In this document: positions 11,327 to 20,526 of the stretch, one piece after another
Position numbering within the stretch: the stretch's first letter is position 1
Layout of the letters: every line of letters starts with the position of its first letter
Assembly: GCF_944327175.1 (NCBI RefSeq)
Contig: NZ_CALVGT010000017.1
Coordinates: 62,001 to 126,000, forward strand
From: an uncultured Lactobacillus sp.
Lineage (GTDB): Bacteria; Bacillota; Bacilli; Lactobacillales; Lactobacillaceae
Reading direction: 5' to 3'
DNA: 64,000 nt
The notes under the pieces: generated by a model
Told to the model about the DNA's origin: nothing
What the model saw: the letters and a program-made list of their open reading frames with translations, nothing else
The model's database searches: none
Program-made: the position numbers and the translations under genes

Positions 11327-12160
11327 CTACCTCTCGTATGGATATTTTAAACCGCTTCCTTCAAGATACCACTTTGGCTTGACTTTGACACGCCGGTAGA
11401 CGAATAAAATAACCACAGCGATTAAAAGCAGGAGGCTGAGGGACTGGGAAACCCGGATGACTCCGAAGATATAGAGGCTGTCCGTCCGCATCCCTTCCAC
11501 GAAAAAGCGGACCACGGAATACCAGGCCAGGTAGAACATGAAGACTTCCCCTTGCTTGAAGAGGTGCTTCTTGTGGCGCAGGGAAAGGATGATGATCAGG
11601 CCGATCAGGTTGAAGAAGGATTCATACAAGAAGGTCGGCTTGTAGTAGCTGCCATTAATGTACATCTGGTCGATGATGAACTGGGGCAAGTGGAGATTTT
11701 GCAGATACTGCAGGCTGCACTTGGCCCCGTGGGCCTCCTGGTTCATGAAGTTGCCCCACCGGCCCAGGACCTGGGCCGCCATCACACCCGGCGCCACGAT
11801 GTCCAGGACAAGAAATGGCGGCAAGAAGCGCCGGTAGCAGAAGGTCAAAAGGACAATCGCCCCGGCGATCAAGCCCCCGTAAATGGCGATCCCCCCGTTC
11901 CAGATGGCGATAATTTCATCCGGGTGCTGGGAGAAGTAGCCCCATTCAAAAATGACATAGTAGATCCGGGCCCCGATAAAGCCGATCGGCACGCCCCACA
12001 AGAGCAGGTCGATGAAATCGTCGCTCATGATCTGCCGTCTTTGCCCTTCTCTGATCGACATGAAGGTGGCCAGCAGGATCCCGCAGGCGATGATGATTCC
12101 ATACCAGCGGACATGAATGTCGCCGATACTGAAGGCGATTGGATTCAGTGCTAAAGTCAC
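11327..12160 (-). CDS. lgt: Prolipoprotein diacylglyceryl transferase
   Basis: A 277-residue polytopic membrane enzyme with about seven hydrophobic segments. The Lgt signature GRWGNFMNQEAHG near residue 143 and the IHVRWYGIIIA start are diagnostic. It transfers diacylglycerol from phosphatidylglycerol to the lipobox cysteine of lipoproteins. The start is a GTG whose first base overlaps the TAG stop of hprK (TAGTG), so translation is likely coupled. Confidence 0.97.
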   Translation of the reverse strand: MTLALNPIAFSIGDIHVRWYGIIIACGILLATFMSIREGQRRQIMSDDFIDLLLWGVPIGFIGARIYYVIFEWGYFSQHPDEIIAIWNGGIAIYGGLIAGAIVLLTFCYRRFLPPFLVLDIVAPGVMAAQVLGRWGNFMNQEAHGAKCSLQYLQNLHLPQFIIDQMYINGSYYKPTFLYESFFNLIGLIIILSLRHKKHLFKQGEVFMFYLAWYSVVRFFVEGMRTDSLYIFGVIRVSQSLSLLLLIAVVILFVYRRVKVKPKWYLEGSGLKYPYER

Positions 12161-13119
12161 TAGTCGTCTTCACCCCGCTTTTCTTCTTCAGTATTTTCCG
12201 CGATCAAGCTGGTCAGGTTTTCGTCAAAAGTCTTGGCCGCGTCAAAGCCCATGGCCTTGGCTCTGAAGTTCATGACGGCCACTTCCACGATGTTTTCCAT
12301 GTTCCGGCCGACCTTGACTGGGATGGTAACCTGGGGAACCGCGATCCCGCAGATGATCCGGGTGTTTTCCTGGAAGCCCAGGCGGTCGTAGTTAGCCTTG
12401 GAGTCCCAGTTGGTTAGGTTGATGACCAGGGAAATTTCGGTTTCGTCCTTGATGGCCCCAATCCCGAAGAGCTTGAGGACGTCAATAATCCCGATCCCCC
12501 GGATTTCCATCAAGTGCTTCAAAATGCGGGGAGCTTCCCCAACCACGGTCTCATGGTCTCTTTGGTAGACGTCCACCCGGTCGTCAGCAATCAAGCGGTG
12601 GCCGTGCTGAACCAGGGCCAGGGCGGTTTCAGATTTGCCGACCCCGGATTCCCCGGTCAAGAGAACCCCCATCCCGAAGACTTCAACCAGGACCCCGTGG
12701 AAGCTGCTTCTTTCAGCCAGCTTCACGGCCAGGTACTGGGTGATCATGCTCATCAAGTAGGTCGTGGTGTCATTGGAAATCAAGATCGGAGTCCCGGCTG
12801 CTTCTGCCGCCTCCTTCAGTTCAGCTGGCACCGGCAGGTTGCGGGAAACCAGCAGGCAAGGAGTTTCTTTCTGGCAGATTTTTTCAAAAACTTTCCGGCG
12901 CAGGTCGTGATCCAGCCGGGCAGCGTAGGAGATTTCCGTTCTGCCCAAAAGTTGGACCCGGTCGGCCGGGTAAAAGTCAAAGTAGCCGCTCAGTTCCAGT
13001 CCCGGCCGGTAAACGTCAGAAACCTTAATCTTCTTGCCAGCCACGCGTTCCTGCCCCTGCAGAACCCGCAGGTTGGAATTATCTTTAATGAGCTCAGTTA
13101 GTTTTACCATGTTCGTCAT
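12160..13119 (-). CDS. hprK: HPr kinase/phosphorylase
   Basis: The sensor enzyme that phosphorylates HPr at Ser46 when glycolytic intermediates are high and so activates CcpA. The Walker A loop [17 protein letters not shown] and the C-terminal [15 protein letters not shown] signature are intact. I place the start at the ATG at 13119 ([10 protein letters not shown]), 6 bases after a GTGAGG site; the longest open frame starts at 13143 and would overlap the upstream gene by 50 bases with extra residues unlike other HprK N-termini. Its partner HPr (ptsH) is encoded at 45.1-45.4 kb. Confidence 0.95.
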   Translation of the reverse strand: MTNMVKLTELIKDNSNLRVLQGQERVAGKKIKVSDVYRPGLELSGYFDFYPADRVQLLGRTEISYAARLDHDLRRKVFEKICQKETPCLLVSRNLPVPAELKEAAEAAGTPILISNDTTTYLMSMITQYLAVKLAERSSFHGVLVEVFGMGVLLTGESGVGKSETALALVQHGHRLIADDRVDVYQRDHETVVGEAPRILKHLMEIRGIGIIDVLKLFGIGAIKDETEISLVINLTNWDSKANYDRLGFQENTRIICGIAVPQVTIPVKVGRNMENIVEVAVMNFRAKAMGFDAAKTFDENLTSLIAENTEEEKRGEDD

Positions 13120-13396
13120 CATGTGCCTCACTATCATCAACATCTCGCACTGTCACATCTTGCGCCTGTTTCCGCGGCCGCTCCGGATCTGCCTGGCTTG
13201 CCTTGAACCAGTCGGTCTCCGGCCGGCTGGGCAGCTGGTATTTTTTCCGCCAGTAAAAGCGGTAGTAGAGCCATAACAGCAAAATTACAACCAGGCCCAC
13301 CGGCAGCAAGGCGATCAAGGCCTTGAAGAAAACCGAGAGCAGGGCCAGGGCGACTACGGCCGCCAAAACCAGTAGTACTATCGTGGTAAATGACAT
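13094..13396 (-). CDS. Small membrane protein with charged tail, unknown function
   Basis: A 100-residue protein with two adjacent hydrophobic helices (about residues 4-24 and 28-47), then a basic [11 protein letters not shown] segment and an acidic, Asp/His-rich C-terminus. I recognise no named family. It has a good GAGGAAAAAT-ATG start, begins 10 bases after prfB ends and overlaps the start of hprK, so it is part of the prfB-hprK-lgt-gpsA transcript. In other Firmicutes a small membrane gene is often found next to hprK, but this does not define a function. Confidence 0.7.
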   Translation of the reverse strand: MSFTTIVLLVLAAVVALALLSVFFKALIALLPVGLVVILLLWLYYRFYWRKKYQLPSRPETDWFKASQADPERPRKQAQDVTVRDVDDSEAHDDEHGKTN

Positions 13397-13406
13397 ATTT
13401 TTCCTC

Positions 13407-14523
13407 TTATTCTGGATTCTCCTGGCTCAAACGCCACTGAAGATATGCGTAAATAAAGGGATCCAGCTTCCCGTCCATCACCCCGCCCACATCGGCGGTT
13501 TCGTAGCCGGTCCGGTGGTCTTTGACCATGCTGTATGGGTGGAAGACGTAAGAGCGGATCTGTGAGCCCCAGGCAATGTCCAATTGCTCGCCCTTCAGGG
13601 CCGCCTTTTCCTTGCGCTTCTTTTCTTCTTCCAGGTGGAAAAGCTTGGCCCGCATTTCATTCATGGCCGTGTCCCGGTTCTGGAACTGGGACCGCTGGGC
13701 CTGGGAAGTCGTCACGATCCCGGTTGGGATGTGGGTGATCCGGACGGCACTAGACGTCTTGTTGATGTGCTGGCCGCCCGCCCCGGATGACCGGTAGACG
13801 TCAATTCTGAGATCCTTTGGGTCAATGTCGATTTCAATGGAGTCATCGACTTCGGGGATAACTTCAACCGAGGCAAAAGAAGTGTGCCGTCTTTTGGCTG
13901 AGTCAAAAGGCGAAATCCGGACCAGGCGGTGAACGCCATGTTCAGACTTCAGCAGCCCGTAGGCATTCTTGCCGGAAATCCGGACACTGACACTCTTTAA
14001 GCCAGCTTCATCACCTGGTTCAAAGTTGTTGACTTCAAACTTAAGGCCGCGGGAGTCGCAATAGCGCTGGTACATCCGCAGCAGCATGTTCCCCCAGTCC
14101 ATGGCTTCGGTGCCGCCGGCCCCCGGGTGGATTTCCATCAAGGCGTTATGGTCATCGTACTCGCCTGACAAGAGCAGGTTCAGTTCATACTGGTGGAATT
14201 CTTCCTGCAGCTTGGCCAGCTGGTCCTCGGTGTCCTGTTGCAGGTCTTCGTCTGCTTCCAGGCGCAGCAATTCCAAGGCCGTTTCTTCATCGGTCAGGTC
14301 TTTTTCCAAGGCCAGGAAGGAGTCCCGCTTTTCCTTGAGCAGGTTGGTCTCACTGATCAATTTCTGGGCCTTTTCCTGATTGTCCCAAAAGCCCGGTTCC
14401 GCCATCTTAGCTTCGTTGATTTCAATGCTTTCGCTAATATTATCGAAGTCAAAGAGACCCCCTGAAGTGGTTAAGCCGGGTCCGCAACTCGTCTAAAGCA
14501 TTTTGAATTTCACTAATTTCCAT
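13407..14523 (-). CDS. prfB: Peptide chain release factor 2, with programmed +1 frameshift
   Basis: RF2 ends translation at UAA and UGA. Codons 1-24 run from the ATG at 14523 to an in-frame TGA at 14449-14451; the frame then shifts by +1 and continues with GAC for 347 more codons, giving 371 residues. The signal is textbook: AGGGGG (14458-14463), one codon, then CTT TGA C. The downstream part contains GGQ (SSGAGGQHINKT) for peptidyl-tRNA hydrolysis and the RF2 SPF motif (VRISPFDSAKRR) for stop recognition. Reading only the long frame would miss the first 24 codons. The site lets RF2 level control its own synthesis. Confidence 0.97.
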
Positions 14524-14573
14524 TGTCTTTTTCCTTTGCTAAAAATACTCTTTTTGTTTACTACATTATAACC

Positions 14574-14601
14574 AAAAAGAGGGGGCGGGAGCCCCCTCTT
14601 T
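14574..14601 (-). terminator. Terminator after secA
   Basis: An 11-bp perfect hairpin (AAAGAGGGGGC / GCCCCCTCTTT, 4-base loop) lies 10 bases beyond the secA stop, with T residues forming the 3' arm on the minus strand. It isolates secA from prfB. Confidence 0.9.
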
Positions 14602-14610
14602 GCTGATTTA

Positions 14611-17013
14611 TTACCGACTCAAGTTGTTTCTGATCTGAGCCTTCATGAAGAGGCGAGTCACGTCAAACTCGATGTCGCTGATCATTTCTTCAAACATGTT
14701 GTAGCCGGAGTCCTGGTATTCAACCAGCGGGTTCAGCTGGCCATAGCCCCGCAGGCCGATTGACTGCCGCAATTGGTCCATGGCGTCAATGTGGTTGGTC
14801 CAGTGTTCGTCAACCACGCGGAGGATAACCACCTTTTCAAATTCCAGCATTTGTTCCGGATCAGCCAGGGCAGCTTCCTTTTCCTGGTAGTTGTCTTCAA
14901 CCAGCTGGTAAAGCTGCTGCTTAAGGGCATCTGGCATGAAGGTCTTGAAGTCGATTTCTGAATCAACGTATTCTTCACTGGCCAGGCTGGACACGATGAA
15001 GTCGCGCAAGGAGTCCAGGCGCCAAGTCGACCGGTCGCCTTGGGTGAACATGTCCACTTGGTGGTCGATAGTCCGGTGGATCATCGGCATCAAGACACTC
15101 TTCAAGGACTGCTGCTCATCGATAACCTGCATCCGTTCCTTGTAGATGATTTCACGCTGGATCCGCATAACGTCGTCGTATTGCAGGGTCTGCTTACGGG
15201 TGTCGTAGTTGTTCCCTTCAACCCGCTTCTGGGCTGATTCAACCTGGCGGGTGATCAAGCGGCTTTCGATAACCTTGTCGTCATCATTGTCAGACAAGCG
15301 GTCAAGGAAGTCCTTGACCCGGTCGCCCCCAAAGCGCTTCATCAAGTCGTCTTCCAAAGACAGGTAGAAGCGGGTGTAGCCCGGGTCACCCTGCCGGCCG
15401 GACCGGCCCCGCAACTGGTTGTCGATACGGCGGGATTCGTGTCTTTCAGTCCCGATTACGGCCAAACCGCCCAGTTCCTTGACGCCAGGCCCCAGCTTGA
15501 TGTCAGTCCCACGCCCGGCCATGTTGGTGGCAATCGTAACTGCCCCTCTTTGGCCGGCATTCATGATGATGGCTGCTTCTTTAGCATGGTTCTTGGCGTT
15601 CAAGACGGCATGCGGGATGTGTTCCTTATCCAGCATGTGGCTCAAGCGTTCTGAAGATTCAATGGCCACCGTGCCGACCAGGATTGGCTGGCCCTTGGCG
15701 TGCCGCTCCTTAATTTCATCAACCACGGCCTTGAACTTGGAGTCCAGGGTCGGGTAGAGCAGGTCAGGCATGTCCTGTCTGATGACTGGCCGGTTGGTCG
15801 GGATGGTGATGACTTCCATGTTGTAGATTTCACGGAATTCTTCTTCTTCCGTCTTGGCCGTACCGGTCATCCCAGCCAGCTTCTTATACATTCTGAAGTA
15901 GTTCTGGTAAGTAATCGTGGCCTGAGTCTGGGATTCTTCCTGGATCTTAACCCCTTCCTTGGCTTCGATGGCCTGGTGCAGGCCATCTGAGTAGCGGCGG
16001 CCTTCCATAACACGGCCGGTAAAGGAGTCAACGATCAAGACTTCACCATCTTGAACCACGTAGTCGATGTCCTTGAGCATGATGTAGTTAGCCCGCAGGG
16101 CTTGGTCGATGTGGTGAACCAGCTTCTGGTTTTCAACGTCGTAAAGGTTCTTTAGGCCGAAGTGGTCGCAGGCCTTCTGGATCCCGGTTCTGGTTAGGGA
16201 AATGGTCTTGGTTGGCCAGTCGATCTTATAGTCGCCGTGGTCTTCATCGTCATCGGCGTCGTTGTCGCTCTTGTCTTCAACCAGCTTCTTGACGAAGCGG
16301 TCAGCCCGGACGTAGTCGGCGTTGGCTTGTTCAGCTTCACCGGAAATGATCAAAGGCGTCCGCGCTTCGTCAATCAAGATGGAGTCAACTTCGTCGATGA
16401 TGGCGTAGTTAAGCGGACGCTGCACCATTTGTTCCTTGTAAACAACCATGTTGTCCCGGAGGTAGTCAAAGCCCAGTTCAGAGTTGGTTGAGTAAGTTAC
16501 GTCGCAGGCATAAGCTTCCCGCTTTTCTTCCGGAGACATGGTGCTGACGTTCAAGCCGACCGTCAAACCCAGCCAGCGGTAGAGCTGGCCCATTTCAGTT
16601 TCGTCACGGCTGGACAGGTATTCGTTGACAGTAACAACGTGCACGCCCTTGCCAGACAAAGCGTTAAGGTAAACTGGCATGGTGGCCGTCAAGGTCTTAC
16701 CTTCACCGGTCATCATTTCGGCAATGTTGCCCCGGTGCAGGGCAATCCCGCCGAGGATCTGCACGCGGAATGGGTACAGGCCCAGAACCCGCTTGGAAGC
16801 TTCCCGGGATACAGCAAAGGCTTCCGGCAGCAGGTCATCCAGGCTTTCGCCCTTTTCAATCCGGCTCCGGAATTCCGGCGTCTTGGCCTGCAATTCTTCG
16901 TCAGAGAGAGCAGCCATTTGGTCAGCGTATGACTCTACTTGGTCAGCAATTTTTTCAAAACGCTTAAGTTCTCTTTTATCAGCGTTGTATAACTTCTTTA
17001 AAATGTTTGCCAT
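14611..17013 (-). CDS. secA: Preprotein translocase ATPase SecA
   Basis: An 800-residue SecA motor. [10 protein letters not shown] is Walker A (about residue 100), [17 protein letters not shown] the DEAD-like motif, and [13 protein letters not shown] with [22 protein letters not shown] the second ATPase domain. It drives secretion through SecYEG. The protein stops at [10 protein letters not shown], without the C-terminal zinc finger that SecB-using or Bacillus SecA carry; lactobacilli commonly lack it. The ATG follows TTAAGGACG. It is a single-gene unit between hpf and prfB, the Bacillus gene order. Confidence 0.98.
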   Translation of the reverse strand: MANILKKLYNADKRELKRFEKIADQVESYADQMAALSDEELQAKTPEFRSRIEKGESLDDLLPEAFAVSREASKRVLGLYPFRVQILGGIALHRGNIAEMMTGEGKTLTATMPVYLNALSGKGVHVVTVNEYLSSRDETEMGQLYRWLGLTVGLNVSTMSPEEKREAYACDVTYSTNSELGFDYLRDNMVVYKEQMVQRPLNYAIIDEVDSILIDEARTPLIISGEAEQANADYVRADRFVKKLVEDKSDNDADDDEDHGDYKIDWPTKTISLTRTGIQKACDHFGLKNLYDVENQKLVHHIDQALRANYIMLKDIDYVVQDGEVLIVDSFTGRVMEGRRYSDGLHQAIEAKEGVKIQEESQTQATITYQNYFRMYKKLAGMTGTAKTEEEEFREIYNMEVITIPTNRPVIRQDMPDLLYPTLDSKFKAVVDEIKERHAKGQPILVGTVAIESSERLSHMLDKEHIPHAVLNAKNHAKEAAIIMNAGQRGAVTIATNMAGRGTDIKLGPGVKELGGLAVIGTERHESRRIDNQLRGRSGRQGDPGYTRFYLSLEDDLMKRFGGDRVKDFLDRLSDNDDDKVIESRLITRQVESAQKRVEGNNYDTRKQTLQYDDVMRIQREIIYKERMQVIDEQQSLKSVLMPMIHRTIDHQVDMFTQGDRSTWRLDSLRDFIVSSLASEEYVDSEIDFKTFMPDALKQQLYQLVEDNYQEKEAALADPEQMLEFEKVVILRVVDEHWTNHIDAMDQLRQSIGLRGYGQLNPLVEYQDSGYNMFEEMISDIEFDVTRLFMKAQIRNNLSR

Positions 17014-17094
17014 CTAATCGTCCTTAATTCTGATATTTAGTCTAAAATCACAGAATAATTTTAACATGTAAATGCCAAAAATTAAAATAATCTA

Positions 17095-17131
17095 CAAAAA
17101 TAAGCAGGGCACAATAGTTATCGTGCCCTGC
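17095..17131 (-). terminator. Terminator after hpf
   Basis: A 9-bp stem GCAGGGCAC / GTGCCCTGC with a 10-base loop is followed on the minus strand by TTA and TTTTT. It is 41 bases past the hpf stop. Confidence 0.85.
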
Positions 17132-17172
17132 CTGGCTTATAGCCTTAGTATTCAGTTGGATAAGCGGCGAAA

Positions 17173-17730
17173 CTATTCGTTAGTTTCAATCAAGCCGTAG
17201 CTGCCGTCGTTACGGCGGTAAACCACGCTAGTGCCGTTGGTTTCAGCGTCTTGGAAGACGAAGAAGTCGTGTTCCAGCATGTCCATTTGCAAGATAGCTT
17301 CTTCTGGGTCCATTGGCTTCAAGTTAACCCGCTTGTTGCGGACGATCTTGAACATTGGAGCCTTTTCTTCCTTCTCCTCTTCAACCGGAGCTTCTTCAGG
17401 GATGAAGAATTCTTCAACGCCCTTTTCACGGCTCTTGCGGTTGACGCGGGTCTTGTACTTTCTGATTTGGCGTTCAAGCTTTTCGGAAACAAAGTCAATG
17501 CTACGGTACATGTCATCCGTAGTTTCTTCAGCTCTCAATACCAGGTATGGAAGCGGGATAGTAACTTCAACCTTAGCTGAGTGGTCACGGTATACCTTCA
17601 GATTTACATGAGCGATTACGTCCTGGCTCAAATCAAAGTACTTTTCCAACTTGGTCAAGCGCTTTTCAACATAGTCTCTCAAAGCTTCAGTGACTTCAAT
17701 ATTTTCGCCACGAACATTGTACTTTAACAT
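17173..17730 (-). CDS. hpf: Long-form ribosome hibernation promoting factor
   Basis: A 185-residue protein. The N-terminal domain (VRGENIEVTEALRDYVEKRL) binds the 30S subunit; after a Glu/Lys linker (about residues 115-128) comes the C-terminal dimerisation domain (MDPEEAILQMDMLEHDFFVF, ...YRRNDGSYGLIE), which marks the long form that makes 100S ribosome dimers. AAAGGAG precedes the ATG. Its promoter overlaps a cre-like site, so expression probably rises when sugar runs out. Confidence 0.96.
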   Translation of the reverse strand: MLKYNVRGENIEVTEALRDYVEKRLTKLEKYFDLSQDVIAHVNLKVYRDHSAKVEVTIPLPYLVLRAEETTDDMYRSIDFVSEKLERQIRKYKTRVNRKSREKGVEEFFIPEEAPVEEEKEEKAPMFKIVRNKRVNLKPMDPEEAILQMDMLEHDFFVFQDAETNGTSVVYRRNDGSYGLIETNE

Positions 17731-17774
17731 AATAATTATCTCCTTTCCCGCTTGCGCGGTTTCCTTACACCCAT

Positions 17775-17804
17775 ATTATACCAAATTTGAAAGCGCTTTG
17801 TGAA
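17775..17804 (-). promoter_or_regulatory. hpf promoter overlapped by a cre-like site
   Basis: Minus strand TTCACA (17799-17804) and TATAAT (17775-17780) are 18 bases apart. The plus strand at 17788-17801 reads TGAAAGCGCTTTGT, matching 12 of 14 positions of the cre pattern TGNAANCGNTNNCA and lying between -35 and -10. CcpA binding here would repress hpf in rich sugar. This is inference from the match and its position. Confidence 0.6.
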
Positions 17805-17809
17805 AATAT

Positions 17810-18496
17810 TTAGCGACTAATTGAAAAACTTTCGACCTGGCATTCAGGAAAAGCCGTTTCAATCGCGTCGCGCGCATGGTAAAGTGTTCGGCCTGTGGTG
17901 TAAATGTCATCCAAAAGGATGATCTTGCCCGTTATTGTACCCCCAAATTCCGGATTTAAAAAGAAATTTTGCTTGGCCTGCATCCGGGCTTTTTTATCCT
18001 TTTCTCCCTGGGCCCCGGCCCCAGCCTTTTTGGCTAAAAGGGGCGTCAAGGGCAAAAGGGGATTAAAAATTTCCCAGACCGTGTCATAGCCCCGCTTTTT
18101 CCGGTGTTCAGGTGAAGTCGGGACAGGGACGAAGTAGTCAGCTGCTAATTTTTTAACGGCAGGGGCCGCCAATTCCTGCAAGACTTGGCAGAGCAGATAA
18201 TCCCCATAGCGCTTGTAACGGACCATCAAGTCGTGAAAGGCTTGATTATAGCAGTAGACAGCCTGGCTTTGCAAAAAATTCCCCTGGTAGATCCGCCGCC
18301 ACTTCTGGCAGTCCTGGCAGATTTTCCCATTATCCTGCCGGCGGCCGCACTGGGGGCAAAAGGCAGGGCCAATTGCTTCAAACTGCTTTCGGCAAGATGG
18401 ACACAGGCAGGAAGGCTTGCTTTTGCCCGGCAAAAGCAGGCGCCTGATATCCAGGTCTTCGGTAAAAGGCTGGTCACAAAAAAGACAAAGGCTCAT
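17810..18496 (-). CDS. comFC: Competence-associated phosphoribosyltransferase-like protein ComFC
   Basis: A 228-residue ComFC. The N-terminus has zinc-binding pairs (CLFC, CLCPSC, CPQC, CQDC), and the C-terminus the PRPP-binding loop ILLDDIYTTGRT. In naturally competent species it works with ComFA in moving single-stranded DNA into the cell. Its ATG overlaps the comFA TGA (ATGA), so the two are co-translated. The frame is intact, although this species is not known for natural transformation. Confidence 0.93.
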   Translation of the reverse strand: MSLCLFCDQPFTEDLDIRRLLLPGKSKPSCLCPSCRKQFEAIGPAFCPQCGRRQDNGKICQDCQKWRRIYQGNFLQSQAVYCYNQAFHDLMVRYKRYGDYLLCQVLQELAAPAVKKLAADYFVPVPTSPEHRKKRGYDTVWEIFNPLLPLTPLLAKKAGAGAQGEKDKKARMQAKQNFFLNPEFGGTITGKIILLDDIYTTGRTLYHARDAIETAFPECQVESFSISR

Positions 18497-19770
18497 CCCC
18501 GGTTCATCTCCTTAATCTGCTTGACCGCGCTTCTGATCTGCCGGCTGTAGCGCCGGTAGCAAAAAAGTACCAGCCCGTCCGGGTCCTGCTTGTCTCTGCC
18601 TACCCGGCCGGCGATCTGGACCAGGCTGGCGGCGGAATAAATCTCATCATCAGCCGCCACGATAATCACCCAGACATGCTTGAATGTCACCCCCCGCTCC
18701 AAGATCGTGGTCGTCAAAAGCAGGTCCAGGTCCCCTTTTCGGAATTTTTCCACCTTCTCCAGCCGGTCCAGGTCCTGGGCGTAAACAGTCGCCAGGCGCG
18801 AATTGGGCAGGAGCTTTTTAACAGCGGAAAAATACTGGGGCATCTGGGAAATTCTGGGCAAAAAGACCAGGAGGGGGTGGCCGCTTTTGGCCGCCATTTT
18901 AATCCGCCTGGCTAATTTGGGATGCAGGCGGCCCTTGGTCAAAAAGGGTTTAACGTACAAGTCAAGCCGGGGCACGGGCAAGGGATAGCCGTGAAAGCGA
19001 CGGTTGAGCCTAACGATGGCTAGTTTCCCCTGCTTGGCTGCTTTCACCAGGTCTTCCGGCGGCGTGGCCGTCAAAAAGACCCGGCTGCCCGTCTTTTTAA
19101 CGGCATTGCCCGCGGCGAAATGCAGCTGGGGATTGCCGGCATATGGGAAAGAATCGATCTCGTCAATGATCAAAAGGTCAAAAGCCTGGTAGTACTTAAG
19201 CAGCTGGTGGGTCGTGCAGATGACCAGCTGCTCATTGGCAGGCTGCTTTTCCTCCCGGCCGTGGTACTTACCGATCTCAACTTCCCCAAAAGCGGCTACT
19301 AAGCGGGGGTAAAGCTCATTAACCACGTCGATTCTGGGCGTGGCGATTGCCACCCGGCAGCCGCGGCTAAAAGCCTCAGCCAATAAAGGAAAAATCATCT
19401 CCGTCTTTCCCGCCCCGGTCACGGCCTCAACCAAGCAGTCCTCTTTAGCGGCAAATTTTTCCAGCAAAAAGCGGCTCACGCCCTCCTGGCGCTCTTGCAG
19501 CTGCCCCGTCCAGGTCATCCCCGCCCTGGCCGGGTAATGACCGCCGGCGGCCTGGCGGACCAAAAGCTTGCCCTCATCCAGCCGGCCCAGGCCCACGCAT
19601 GCACGACAATACAAAAATCCCGACGGCAGGCGGGCCCAGCAGGAGCTGCCGCAGCGCTGGCAGATGCCATTTTTGATGGCGGGAATTGCCGTCTGCCCCT
19701 CTTTTATGCTATTATCCACTTTGTCAACCAGCCATTGGCGGCCGGCCAGAGATTCTTTTTCTTCTGTCAC
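18493..19770 (-). CDS. comFA: Competence DEAD-box ATPase ComFA
   Basis: About 425 residues. A four-cysteine zinc finger (CQRC...YCRAC) precedes the helicase core with Walker A AVTGAGKTEM, IIDEIDS as motif II, and FLTATPP as motif III. ComFA drives import of transforming DNA. I set the start at the GTG at 19770, which has GGAGG 8 bases upstream; the open frame extends five codons further, into that ribosome site. The promoter motif overlapping this site is shared with coiA and recA. Confidence 0.93.
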   Translation of the reverse strand: MTEEKESLAGRQWLVDKVDNSIKEGQTAIPAIKNGICQRCGSSCWARLPSGFLYCRACVGLGRLDEGKLLVRQAAGGHYPARAGMTWTGQLQERQEGVSRFLLEKFAAKEDCLVEAVTGAGKTEMIFPLLAEAFSRGCRVAIATPRIDVVNELYPRLVAAFGEVEIGKYHGREEKQPANEQLVICTTHQLLKYYQAFDLLIIDEIDSFPYAGNPQLHFAAGNAVKKTGSRVFLTATPPEDLVKAAKQGKLAIVRLNRRFHGYPLPVPRLDLYVKPFLTKGRLHPKLARRIKMAAKSGHPLLVFLPRISQMPQYFSAVKKLLPNSRLATVYAQDLDRLEKVEKFRKGDLDLLLTTTILERGVTFKHVWVIIVAADDEIYSAASLVQIAGRVGRDKQDPDGLVLFCYRRYSRQIRSAVKQIKEMNRG

Positions 19771-19781
19771 TTTTTTCGCCT

Positions 19782-19806
19782 CCACTAACTAATACACCAA
19801 AAAGGG
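19782..19806 (-). promoter_or_regulatory. Competence-type promoter motif before comFA
   Basis: On the minus strand the sequence CCCTTTTTGG-TGTATTAGTTAGTGG runs straight into the comFA ribosome site. The same T5-GG plus GTA(C/T)TAGTTA arrangement occurs before coiA, and a close version before recA. It resembles the layout of cin-box promoters (TACGAATA) used by ComX/SigH-type sigma factors. No sigma factor gene is in the window, so the factor is inferred. Confidence 0.65.
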
Positions 19807-19814
19807 ATGATTTT

Positions 19815-20474
19815 TTGTCAAAAGAAGCAGATTTTTTAACAATCAAAGAAAATGGCCAGCATGAGCTGGTCATCAAGAAGAGCCGCTTTATCGCGACTTT
19901 TGCCCGGGTTCAGACTGAAGATGAGGCCCGGGATTTCATCGCCGCGACCAGCAAAAAGTACCATGACGCCACCCACAATACCTATGCCTATACCTTGGGC
20001 ATTAACGATGACCGGGTCAAAAGCAGCGACAACGGCGAACCCGCTGGCACGGCCGGGGTGCCGGAATTAAAGACCCTGCAATTGATGGGCTTAAAGAATG
20101 TCGCCGTCGTCGTGACCCGGTACTTCGGCGGAATCAAATTAGGAGCTGGCGGCCTCATCCGGGCATACTCTTCTAGCGTCAGCGAGGCAGCTGAAGCCAT
20201 CGGCATCGTTAAGCGGGTTAAGCAGCAGGAATTGATTTTTACCATCCCCTACAACCGCTATGACAAGGTCGACCACTTCCTCAAGGGAAAAGAGGTCTTC
20301 GTTGCCGGCACTGAATATGGCGTAAACATCACCATTTCCGTCTACCTCGACCTGGACCAGCTTGACCCCTTTATCAGCGATTTGACCGAGCTCTTAAACC
20401 GGGAACCCGACCTGATCAAGGGCGATCAGCGCTATAACGAAATTCCCGTTAAAAGCGGGGAAAAAAGATTCTAA
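19815..20474 (+). CDS. YigZ/YvyE (UPF0029, IMPACT) family protein
   Basis: A 219-residue protein of the YigZ/IMPACT family. The N-terminal half holds KKSRFIATFARV, DDGEPAGTAG-like SSDNGEPAGTAGVP and the diagnostic TRYFGGIKLGAGGLIRAY; the C-terminal ferredoxin-like domain follows (YDKVDHFLKG). The biochemical role is unsettled. The open frame extends upstream into comFA, but I place the start at the TTG at 19815, which has AAGGG 8 bases before it and gives the normal family length. It is divergent from comFA with only 44 bases between starts. Confidence 0.88.
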   Translation: MSKEADFLTIKENGQHELVIKKSRFIATFARVQTEDEARDFIAATSKKYHDATHNTYAYTLGINDDRVKSSDNGEPAGTAGVPELKTLQLMGLKNVAVVVTRYFGGIKLGAGGLIRAYSSSVSEAAEAIGIVKRVKQQELIFTIPYNRYDKVDHFLKGKEVFVAGTEYGVNITISVYLDLDQLDPFISDLTELLNREPDLIKGDQRYNEIPVKSGEKRF

Positions 20475-20478
20475 CCAA

Positions 20479-20515
20479 AAATGACCAAGCAAATTCTGCT
20501 TGGTCATTTCTTTTA
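20479..20515 (+). terminator. Terminator after the yigZ-like gene
   Basis: A 13-bp perfect stem (AAATGACCAAGCA / TGCTTGGTCATTT) with a 5-base loop and CTTTTAT after it. It also sits just past the convergent tagO stop at 20527 and may serve both strands. Confidence 0.88.
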
Positions 20516-20526
20516 TCTCTTCAGCT

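Noticed and set aside
14776..16932. Several open frames of 60-110 residues on the plus strand opposite secA.
   Set aside because: They are antisense shadows of a G/C-ending reading frame and have no ribosome sites or protein-like composition; the same holds for those opposite uvrA, uvrB, clpE and prfC.
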